A stretch of 64,000 nucleotides of DNA, taken from Saprospiraceae bacterium (GTDB lineage Bacteria > Bacteroidota > Bacteroidia > Chitinophagales > Saprospiraceae). Location of the stretch: the NCBI GenBank assembly GCA_016717265.1, contig JADKFX010000001.1, positions 3,873,501-3,937,500 of the forward strand, written 5' to 3'. Positions 1 through 7,593 of this stretch are shown here, one piece after another. Below the pieces are notes generated by a model. That model saw only the letters and a program-made list of their open reading frames with translations, was not told the origin of the DNA and ran no database searches. The position numbers were made by a program, and so were the translations under genes. Every line of letters starts with the position of its first letter. Position 1 is the first letter of the stretch.

Positions 1-627
1 CCGATGCAATGCAGGAACACTAACTTGTTCAGCAGGAAAACCAACAGGTATCAATAAAAAAGGTTTTTCGTTTTCTGGTCTCTTTAAAATTTCTTGTAAA
101 AAATTCATCGGACTCGGTGTATGTGTAAGACAAACTAAACCAACATAATGGATTGCTGCAATTAAGAAACCACATGCAATCCCGACAGACTCTTGCACAT
201 AATAATTCTTACATTTATTGCCATTCTTTAGGTCATAGGTTTTTTTAAACACAATAATTAAAAATGGAGCCGTTTCCAAAAATGGCTTTTCACAATCGGT
301 TCCTAATTTAGCAAGATCATCCAGCCATTCCTGAGGCATCCGGCCATGATAGTTTTCATATTCTTCTTCTTCTGCCGCAACTCTGATTTTTTTCTTAAGA
401 AGAGGATCCTGTACGATACAAAAAGTCCAGGGTTGTTTATGCGCTCCAGAAGGTGCAGTACTTGCTGTGCGAATTAATTGTTGAATAAGTGATATGGGCA
501 CTGGTTTTGAAGAAAACTCCCGAACGGTTCGCCGATAATCCATCATATTGTAAAAATCATCCCCTCGGGAAAGCATTTTTTGATCCGTATAAGTAAACGG
601 TTGATATGAAATAAAAGAAGGCTCCAT
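1..627 (-). CDS. Nitroreductase family protein, iodotyrosine-deiodinase-like (partial, C-terminus outside window)
   Basis: I translated the minus strand from the ATG at 627; the frame stays open to base 1, giving about 209 codons without a stop. The protein shows the FMN-binding nitroreductase signature near the start (YRRTVREFSS, then TAPSGAHKQPW) and later YYVQESVGIACGF and LTHTPSPMNFL followed by RPENEKPF. That combination resembles the iodotyrosine deiodinase / YdjA-like branch. The family is flavin-dependent and uses NAD(P)H to reduce small organic substrates; the substrate here is unknown. It starts 14 bp after the SDR gene upstream on the same strand, so the two are probably cotranscribed. 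The C-terminal residues are missing only because the window ends. Confidence 0.85.
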   Translation of the reverse strand, partial: MEPSFISYQPFTYTDQKMLSRGDDFYNMMDYRRTVREFSSKPVPISLIQQLIRTASTAPSGAHKQPWTFCIVQDPLLKKKIRVAAEEEEYENYHGRMPQEWLDDLAKLGTDCEKPFLETAPFLIIVFKKTYDLKNGNKCKNYYVQESVGIACGFLIAAIHYVGLVCLTHTPSPMNFLQEILKRPENEKPFLLIPVGFPAEQVSVPALHR

Positions 628-641
628 ATTTGCAAATTTTT

Positions 642-1343
642 TCAAAGATCTCCTAGCTGTGGTCTTACAATAATTTCTTCTAAAACCGCCGAAGGACTTA
701 ATTCAATGGCACATAGTACAATTTTGGCGATATCTGTTGCTTGCATTATTCTATCTATAGGTAAATTAGCACCTTTCCAGGAATCAGACCAGGTAGCTCC
801 AGGTAAAATAGATGTTACCCGGATCCCCTTATCTTTCAATTCTTCACGCAGACATTTACTAAATCCCAACAATGCAAACTTGCTTATACAATATGAACTT
901 CCTCCAGGATAAGAATCAAGACTTGCAATTGAACACATATTAAATATATGCCCTGAATTGCGATGAAGCATATTTGGCAATATAGCACGAGTCAAATGAT
1001 ATGCACTATATAGATTTGTGTTTAACAATTGCTCTAAAGTCCCTTCGGGTTCAGCACTTATAGTACCTGGCAAATATACACCTGCATTATTAATTAATAT
1101 ATCCACTTCTCTAAATACGGATAAAATAGAAATCGCCAATGCTTTTATTGCTTCTTTGTTAGAGATGTCACAAGCGAAATAAAAAACTTTACATTTTGGG
1201 TTTAAAGCAAGCAGCTCTTGCTTTACTTTATCTAAATCACCCTCTGATCGGGAATGTATAAAAACATTAAAACCTTTTTGTACTAATGCAATCGCAATGG
1301 CCTTTCCTAAGCCTTTACTTGCACCTGTTATAACTGCATTCAT
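642..1343 (-). CDS. Short-chain dehydrogenase/reductase (SDR)
   Basis: This is a 233-residue classical SDR. The NAD(P)-binding TGASKGLG is at residues 6-13 and NNAG at 85-88. The catalytic set is a Ser at about 138-141 and the YxxxK motif (Y151, K155). Length is normal for the family. It most resembles 3-ketoacyl-reductase/sepiapterin-reductase-like SDRs, but the substrate cannot be read from the sequence. It lies 14 bp upstream of the nitroreductase gene, suggesting a two-gene redox operon. There is no signal peptide, so a cytoplasmic enzyme is expected. Confidence 0.88.
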   Translation of the reverse strand: MNAVITGASKGLGKAIAIALVQKGFNVFIHSRSEGDLDKVKQELLALNPKCKVFYFACDISNKEAIKALAISILSVFREVDILINNAGVYLPGTISAEPEGTLEQLLNTNLYSAYHLTRAILPNMLHRNSGHIFNMCSIASLDSYPGGSSYCISKFALLGFSKCLREELKDKGIRVTSILPGATWSDSWKGANLPIDRIMQATDIAKIVLCAIELSPSAVLEEIIVRPQLGDL

Positions 1344-1523
1344 GTTGCAAGATAAATAAGCTATTGCTAAATTACAACAACTATTCTAAAATCAGCCTGA
1401 ACTTAATATTGAATCCCGCTTAAATTATTACAAACAAAAATAAAATACAAAAAGTAAATTTCAAACGTAGAGTCCCTAAATAGTTAGAACAAATAAAAGA
1501 CACCTGAAGTAGTACTTAATGTG

Positions 1524-3494
1524 CTACTTTATAATGAGTACATCACTTCCTATAAAATTTGTTCCGGCTGAACAGGAAAGAATGTAGGTTCCCTTTATCA
1601 AATGATTTGTACTCAATGGTTGCTGTTTAAGCACTTCATTCGTTTGAATGAGTCTTCCATCAAGATTATAAATACGCAATTGAAATACATCATTGGGTAT
1701 TTTAAAATAAATTTTATCAGTGGTTGGATTCGGATAAAATAGATTTGAATTTCCAAACACTGAATTCATTTGCACCTTGTTAAATTTGATAGCAAATTCT
1801 TGCAAATATTGATCATACCAAGCCATTTCAAAAGACGGATCCAATATAATATCTTTTGGGTCCCCGGCTTTAATGTAAAATAGTGGTAAATCCTGATTCC
1901 ATTTTAGTGGTATGCCTTCGCTCCAACTTATAGCAATTGAATTTCCATTCATAAAAGTACTGGAAGTTTCTAATTGCAATCCACATATTTCAAGTGAATC
2001 CGTTTTTAAATTTTGCAATCGAAATTGAATTCCGAGCATTGGTACATTTGAATTTAAAAAAACAGGAATCCAATAATTTCCATTATTAAAAACAGCCTCT
2101 TTAATATTTAAAATCACATCATCAGAAATCGCTCTGGTAATCATGGTCTCTGATTTAAATCCATCATAACTTAAATCGATATCACCCATTTTTAAAGCGA
2201 ATACATTGACATTGGTCAATGGAAAATTTGGCACATTGATCCCTTTAAATTCAATTTCGGAAATAGGTCGATTCGGTTTAGCAACAGAACGCCAATCTGA
2301 ACGTAAAAAATACCAAGGTTTTACGTTTGTAAAACTCTCTTTAATACCTAAAATTAATCTTCTTAACTCTGTGATATCAGAAGCCGTTATATTAAAATTG
2401 TTATTTACATCCGCAGCAATATTTTGAAGTGTATCCTTAAACCTACTTATATTTAAAATATGTCGCTGAATTAAAATTATATCTTTTGTAGTAATAGCAT
2501 CTCTTGCTCCAGTATTTTTAACAAATCGATAATTATACTGCCCTATTTTTTTTGTTTTTAAAGTAAAGCCATAATGAATTCCACTTTGTTGCGAAACACA
2601 ATATTTCTGAATTAAACTTGGATTCTCAAAGACAAGAGAATCTGGTACTACTCTGATTCCAACATCCGTAGCAATCTTGCCACCAATATCAGCTCGTTGC
2701 GACATAGAAAGCAAATTGTATACAATACTTGCAGTACAATTAAAACGATCTGTAACTGTCAAAGTATAGCTTCCGGGTGATTTATTGTTTAAAAATGAAA
2801 CCGTATCACCTGTGGACCATTTATAAGTATAGGGTTTAAAATCTCCAACCGGACTTAAATTGACAAATCCTTCATCCACACAAATTGCATCAGATTGATT
2901 ATTGAATTGTTTAAAACTGTTAAAATATTTGTGGATATTTAAAAAGGTAGTTCCAGTTCTTATTTGTCCGTTACAGATATCTTCCAAAGACCATTGTCGC
3001 CGAACTCGGATAGGAATATTACAATTTTGCGAAATTCTAGTATCAAAATAAGATATTTTAACAGAACCTAATGTCTTCGGTAATTTTAACAATTTCTGAG
3101 TAAAATCATTCAGACTATCTGGATAATCAATCGTTGTATCTGCAGGCATATAAATATCCGTAACATTCAAATGTTTAATTGTAATATTTTGATTACAACG
3201 AACTTGCTCGCCAATTGAATTTGTAATTGTAAATATTCGCAACACCAAATCTGCATGATTCTTGCAATCCCCTTTTTGATAAACTTCTAAATAAGAAATT
3301 GTGACTGCACCACCATTGTTTTCTGTAACTTTTGGAACTCCAGTTACTGAAGTATCATATTTAGACCCTTCAATTAAAGTAATTGGAGCAGGGCAATCAA
3401 CCAAAAGTGTGTTGGGACCTTTAGGTTTGGCAAACAGGTAAAAAACACTCCCTGTCAGAATTATAACCATTAACCATGAATTACTTCGTCTCAT
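1524..3494 (-). CDS. Secreted T9SS cargo protein with SprB-like repeat, dockerin-like segment and type A sorting domain
   Basis: The 656-residue protein begins with a hydrophobic signal sequence (SWLMVIILTGSVFYLFAKP). A segment at about residues 210-265 (KPYTYKWSTGDTVSFL, then GSYTLTVTDRFNCTASI) matches the SprB repeat pattern of gliding bacteria. At about 363-385, AADVNNNFNITASDITELRR looks like one dockerin-type calcium loop. The last about 75 residues (FYPNPTTDKIYF, then LIKGTYIL) form a type A T9SS C-terminal sorting domain. The protein is therefore expected to be exported and anchored or released at the surface. The middle has no domain I recognise, so its role is unknown. It stands alone, with about 200 bp of noncoding DNA on either side. 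Confidence 0.8.
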   Translation of the reverse strand: MRRSNSWLMVIILTGSVFYLFAKPKGPNTLLVDCPAPITLIEGSKYDTSVTGVPKVTENNGGAVTISYLEVYQKGDCKNHADLVLRIFTITNSIGEQVRCNQNITIKHLNVTDIYMPADTTIDYPDSLNDFTQKLLKLPKTLGSVKISYFDTRISQNCNIPIRVRRQWSLEDICNGQIRTGTTFLNIHKYFNSFKQFNNQSDAICVDEGFVNLSPVGDFKPYTYKWSTGDTVSFLNNKSPGSYTLTVTDRFNCTASIVYNLLSMSQRADIGGKIATDVGIRVVPDSLVFENPSLIQKYCVSQQSGIHYGFTLKTKKIGQYNYRFVKNTGARDAITTKDIILIQRHILNISRFKDTLQNIAADVNNNFNITASDITELRRLILGIKESFTNVKPWYFLRSDWRSVAKPNRPISEIEFKGINVPNFPLTNVNVFALKMGDIDLSYDGFKSETMITRAISDDVILNIKEAVFNNGNYWIPVFLNSNVPMLGIQFRLQNLKTDSLEICGLQLETSSTFMNGNSIAISWSEGIPLKWNQDLPLFYIKAGDPKDIILDPSFEMAWYDQYLQEFAIKFNKVQMNSVFGNSNLFYPNPTTDKIYFKIPNDVFQLRIYNLDGRLIQTNEVLKQQPLSTNHLIKGTYILSCSAGTNFIGSDVLIIK

Positions 3495-3702
3495 TTCTCC
3501 GGTTTAAAACAGTTTAAAAATAACTCCACTTTCGCGAAAAACAAAATGCACAAGTGTAAGCAAATGTTAAAATTACATATTAAAATAAGTGTTAATCTAT
3601 ATTCGTGTTTTCTGACGAGGATTATCCAACAGAAATAGTTTTATATAAACAAAAAATATGTTTTAAAAGTTCCAGGAATTGATTGCTTAAAAAATTTCTG
3701 AC

Positions 3703-4632
3703 CTAGGATTTGCGTTTTTCAATAAAGCGAATATTGCGTTGAATACCCTTTAAGCCCGTCCGTTTTAAAGCTGAATTATTAAAACGATATTGAAATTCAG
3801 ATTCGTTCATTTCCAACCATTCTAAACTTGTTATAGTTCCTGGATTTTTTGAATTCACAAATTCTTCTTCATCTGTATTTGTAGAAAATCGGTTCCACGG
3901 ACAAACCTGCTGACAAATATCGCAACCAAAAATCCAGTTTTCCATTTTGCCATGAAACGTATCCGGGATAGCATTCTTTAACTCAATGGTTAAATAAGAA
4001 ATACATTTACTAGCATCCAAAAGATAACCATTTGAATGGAAAGCTTGTGTAGGACATGCATCGATACATTTTCGACAAGTACCACAATAGTCCTTTATGG
4101 GTTGATCATATTCAAATTCAAGATCTGTTAAGATACATGCTAAAAAAAAATAAGAACCGCTTTTAGGATGGATAGAGAGTGTATTCTTTCCAGTCCAGGC
4201 AATTCCTGCTTCATGTGCCCAAACGCGCTCTAATACAGGCCCGGAATCAACAAAGGCTCTGGCTTGAATATCCCCAAATTCTGATTTCATCCATCGAATC
4301 AATGCTTTCGTTTTAGTCCGGATAACTTTGTGATAATCTTTCCCTATGGCATACATTGATATTTTAGGACGATCATCAGAAATTTCTTCAACTTTTTGAA
4401 AATAATTTAGTGAAAATACTAGAATTGATTTGGTTCCAGGTATTAGTTTATTTGGGTCTATTCGAAAATCGAAATATCGCTCCAGATAACTCATTTCTCC
4501 ATGATAATTTTGATGCAACCAGTGTTCCAGTTTACGAGCTTCGTCCTCTAATTGTCTTGATTTAACAACGCCAACTTTGTCGAAACCCAATTGTTTTGCA
4601 AATTTTTTTAATCCTTCCGCTGAATGCTTCAT
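3703..4632 (-). CDS. queG: Epoxyqueuosine reductase
   Basis: This 309-residue protein is QueG, which reduces epoxyqueuosine to queuosine in tRNA using cobalamin and two [4Fe-4S] clusters. The ferredoxin-type motif CGTCRKCIDACP puts cysteines at 183, 186, 189 and 193. The second cluster has CDICQQVCPWN (237, 240, 244) plus Cys210. The VDSGPVLER block at 128-136 is the conserved active-site segment. The C-terminal HEAT-like extension of proteobacterial QueG (about 380 residues) is absent, which fits the shorter form. The enzyme is cytoplasmic. No other queuosine gene is in the window. Confidence 0.95.
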   Translation of the reverse strand: MKHSAEGLKKFAKQLGFDKVGVVKSRQLEDEARKLEHWLHQNYHGEMSYLERYFDFRIDPNKLIPGTKSILVFSLNYFQKVEEISDDRPKISMYAIGKDYHKVIRTKTKALIRWMKSEFGDIQARAFVDSGPVLERVWAHEAGIAWTGKNTLSIHPKSGSYFFLACILTDLEFEYDQPIKDYCGTCRKCIDACPTQAFHSNGYLLDASKCISYLTIELKNAIPDTFHGKMENWIFGCDICQQVCPWNRFSTNTDEEEFVNSKNPGTITSLEWLEMNESEFQYRFNNSALKRTGLKGIQRNIRFIEKRKS

Positions 4633-4751
4633 GAATACTTAAAAAATATGGAATTAATTCAAAATTTATAAAATGCGAATACAAGATTAATGTAAGTTTA
4701 AGTAATAATTGCAATTTTAACAAGAAGAACAGAATTCATGGATAAATACAT

Positions 4752-4788
4752 AAAAAAAAAGCCTGCAGGAACTTCAACCTACAGGCTT
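4752..4788 (-). terminator. Rho-independent terminator downstream of the beta-barrel gene
   Basis: An 11-bp inverted repeat (AAGCCTGCAGG at 4759-4769, CCTACAGGCTT at 4778-4788, one mismatch, 8-nt loop) is followed on the minus strand by a run of nine T. It lies about 70 bp past the stop of the gene ending at 4856 and closes the sigma/anti-sigma/barrel operon. Confidence 0.85.
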
Positions 4789-4855
4789 ACCACATTATGA
4801 AGAAAGTCAAACGATAATACGCTTTGATTTTATCTCTTAAATGCAACTTTGGCTT

Positions 4856-5836
4856 TTAAAAATCAAACCAAATACCACATTCTATATTCTTGATATCATT
4901 ATCCTTCCATAATTTATTCATATCCATATTGGCAAATAATTTAATAGCCCCAATATCAACTTGTGCACTCAAACCATACCTAAAATCTTCAAAACCAAAA
5001 TCTTCCTCCGTTTCAATAGACCTTTTAGGATCTTCTGTTTTAGTTTCCAATTCCTGATGAATTAAAAGTCCAGCATAGCCACCTAAACCAATTCCAATTT
5101 TACCAAGCCCTTTTATTTTATTACTTTGCAAATAAAATCCCAGTGGTATTTGCAATTGATGAATTACAAATTGTGATTTTTTAATTTGATCATTTTTAGT
5201 ATACACCAGTGATTGCTTTGGCACAAAATCTATTTTTTCCTTAAACTCAAATTGACCAATTCTCCAACCAAAACCAGTCATCAACATAAAATTTGGAGAT
5301 CCTAGATAAATTTTTGTAGGTAAGAATGTAAACGTATAACTCCAGGATCCCCAAGATTTAATTTTTAAATCATCTTGTGTAGATTCCGGAATAGAATTTC
5401 CGAAATTCAAAATATTAAATCCTAAATTAAAATCAAGAAATCCAACATTGGCAGAAGATTTCTTTTTATCCATTTTCTTTGAATGGTCCTTATCAGGAGC
5501 CTTGTTTTCACCATGACTTCCTTTTCCTAATTTTCTTTCCTGTTCGCGCTTTGCATTATCTAGTTCCCTTTTGTGTTCTTCTATTTCTATTTTAATATCT
5601 TTCATAGACTCTTCTAATTCTTCGTCGATTTCAGAATTTGAATTCTGCGACTTAGAATCAATGATTAAAATTTGTTTATTTCCTAAGTTAAATCTCGTAG
5701 TATCCACTATTTTAGGAATAGGCTGGACTTCTGGTGCCACTGGAGGCGTAGGAGGTTCAGGAGGAGTTACCTGTGCATTGATTAAACTACAACTTAAGAA
5801 TATAAGCATAGCTATAGAAAAGACTTTGTTTTTCAT
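4856..5836 (-). CDS. Outer-membrane beta-barrel protein with Pro-rich and charged N-terminal region
   Basis: The 326-residue protein has a signal peptide (MKNKVFSIAMLIFLSCSLINAQ). A proline-rich stretch follows (TPPEPPTPPVAPEVQPIP, residues 24-41). Residues about 70-125 are highly charged and probably helical. The rest alternates aromatic and polar residues (residues 130-326), as in small outer-membrane porin-like barrels, and ends in the aromatic residue F. It is the last gene of an operon behind an ECF sigma factor and an anti-sigma-like protein (34-bp gap). It may be the target or envelope partner of that system, but no specific function is recognisable. Confidence 0.65.
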   Translation of the reverse strand: MKNKVFSIAMLIFLSCSLINAQVTPPEPPTPPVAPEVQPIPKIVDTTRFNLGNKQILIIDSKSQNSNSEIDEELEESMKDIKIEIEEHKRELDNAKREQERKLGKGSHGENKAPDKDHSKKMDKKKSSANVGFLDFNLGFNILNFGNSIPESTQDDLKIKSWGSWSYTFTFLPTKIYLGSPNFMLMTGFGWRIGQFEFKEKIDFVPKQSLVYTKNDQIKKSQFVIHQLQIPLGFYLQSNKIKGLGKIGIGLGGYAGLLIHQELETKTEDPKRSIETEEDFGFEDFRYGLSAQVDIGAIKLFANMDMNKLWKDNDIKNIECGIWFDF

Positions 5837-5870
5837 TTTATATTGTTTTATGAGTAAGTGAATGTTTTAC

Positions 5871-6776
5871 TTAATTACTTGAATTTCTTAGATTAATGGA
5901 TTTAGAAAATTCCAATTTTTCATTTTTAAAATGTATTGCTAAAACTGGACGATCATTTTTTTCTATATTTTCAATACTTAACGCATCGCCTGACCATTGC
6001 TTGGCCTTTTTTGAAATAAACCCAAAAAAACCTCTTTTAATACTTCCCTTTAAAGTTTGGTCCTGTGGCTTTGACTTTACATTATCTTCTGGATTCAAAG
6101 TTTCTACATTCTCAACATCAGAATTCATTGGTGCCTCTGCTAAAATAGGGTCATTGGCTATTTGAGTTGCTTGGTATTTATTTTGAACTTCCAATGTTTC
6201 CCCTTTAAAAGTAGCAGGATTATTTTCTAACAGATTTATGCTCTGTTTTTCTAATTGGTTTGCTTTTGAATTCTCTTGGACTGATTCATTCATTGCAATT
6301 TCTTGAACTATTTCTTTAAGGTGAACAACATTTTCTTGATTTTTAAAATTTACAGTAACCGGAGCTTCATCCTTAACCCGGATCGTAGTGGAATTTACTT
6401 TTGTATTTTTGACCGGGATTTCCTTTGCATTATTAAATACATCCACAAGCTGAGGTGCTTTATCTACTGCTATTAAACTCTTGTTCAAATCATTCGAGTT
6501 TGATTTGATATTTGATTGTTCAACAATTTCAGAATTTTTAGCTGGAGAATTATTGGAAACTTGTTTTAGAATAATTGTAGCAGATATTAATAGCACAAAT
6601 GATGCGGCGATTAAAAACCATTGTTTATTATTTTTAAAGTGTGTTTTTAGTGCAAATTTATTCGTTTGATTTATTTCAACTTGATTCAAAATCTTATTAA
6701 AAAGATTTGGATTTGGTTCTTCAACATCAAACGAATGTTTAGATTGCTGAATATATTTTTTCAACTGGTCTGACAT
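5871..6776 (-). CDS. Putative anti-sigma factor, single-pass membrane protein
   Basis: This is a 301-residue protein with an N-terminal cytoplasmic part of about 55 residues, one membrane segment (WFLIAASFVLLISATIIL, about 53-70) and a low-complexity Asn/Glu/Lys-rich periplasmic part. It begins inside the sigma-factor gene (38-bp overlap), the arrangement expected for a sigma/anti-sigma pair. No zinc-binding HxxxCxxC motif is visible, so it is not a typical ZAS-type anti-sigma factor. The assignment rests on topology and position, not on sequence family. Confidence 0.6.
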   Translation of the reverse strand: MSDQLKKYIQQSKHSFDVEEPNPNLFNKILNQVEINQTNKFALKTHFKNNKQWFLIAASFVLLISATIILKQVSNNSPAKNSEIVEQSNIKSNSNDLNKSLIAVDKAPQLVDVFNNAKEIPVKNTKVNSTTIRVKDEAPVTVNFKNQENVVHLKEIVQEIAMNESVQENSKANQLEKQSINLLENNPATFKGETLEVQNKYQATQIANDPILAEAPMNSDVENVETLNPEDNVKSKPQDQTLKGSIKRGFFGFISKKAKQWSGDALSIENIEKNDRPVLAIHFKNEKLEFSKSINLRNSSN

Positions 6777-7314
6777 TGTTAGTATTTTTTTTTAAAATTT
6801 CAATCAATTTTTGTTTGGCTCTCAAGTACTGACTTCTAGATGTTCCTGAAACTATTCCTAAGGTCTTTGATATTTCTTCATGACTATATTCTTCAAATAC
6901 ATGCAATGTAAAAACGATCCGGTATCGATCTGGCAACATTGCTATAGCTTTGTGTATTGCCTGGATATTATTCTCAAATTCCAATTCATGAATCACCTCT
7001 TTTTCTTCTTGAAGGTTTATCATCCCCGGATTTTCATCCAATTCTTCAAACTGAATTTTTTTTCTGTTTTTAACTGCTTGTATTGCCGTATTTACACAAA
7101 TTCGCTTTATCCATGCACTTAATAATTCCTTGTTTTGAAGTTGGTCAATGTTTTCAAAGATCTTAATAAAACTTTCCTGCAAAATATCATGTGCATCATC
7201 TTCCTGGTTTAAAATCCGAAAACATAGATTATACATCGGCTTGGAATACATATCATACAGTGTTTTAAAGGCTGCATGATCTTTCCGTTTAACCCGATCT
7301 ACCAAATGTTCCAT
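6739..7314 (-). CDS. RNA polymerase ECF-type sigma-70 factor
   Basis: The 191-residue protein has sigma region 2 at about residues 20-90 (LYDMYSKPMYNLCFRILN, DDAHDILQESFIKIFENI). Region 4 is at about 120-175 (LPDRYRIVFTLHVFEEYSHEEISKTLGI) with the helix-turn-helix ending in GTSRSQYLRAKQKL. Lack of regions 1 and 3 and the short length define an ECF factor. It directs RNA polymerase to an unknown regulon, which may include its own operon. It overlaps the following membrane protein gene by 38 bp, implying coupled translation with its presumed inhibitor. Confidence 0.92.
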   Translation of the reverse strand: MEHLVDRVKRKDHAAFKTLYDMYSKPMYNLCFRILNQEDDAHDILQESFIKIFENIDQLQNKELLSAWIKRICVNTAIQAVKNRKKIQFEELDENPGMINLQEEKEVIHELEFENNIQAIHKAIAMLPDRYRIVFTLHVFEEYSHEEISKTLGIVSGTSRSQYLRAKQKLIEILKKNTNNVRPVEKIYSAI

Positions 7315-7593
7315 AAAGGTTTTTCGTTTGCTTTCATTCTAAAGATTGGCCAAAATAGAAATCGTTGCATTAAAATTAATAATTTTTTTTAAACCGTTCA
7401 CTACGATACGTTGTAGGATCAAAGTATAAAATGATTTATCCTCTAAATTATTTTAAAATTAAATGAATTAATATACCTCCAAATATTGCGTTTATCTTGT
7501 TTGGCATTATTCTATCATGCACTTTGCCGTATTTTCAATATTAAAGTTTAATATTGCCTAAGAATTAAATTATAAAGCCATTCATAGTTTACC

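Noticed and set aside
5571..6165. Plus-strand Ser/Phe-rich frames opposite the barrel and anti-sigma-like genes
   Set aside because: They mirror Glu/Lys/Asn-rich coding on the other strand and lack any start signal.
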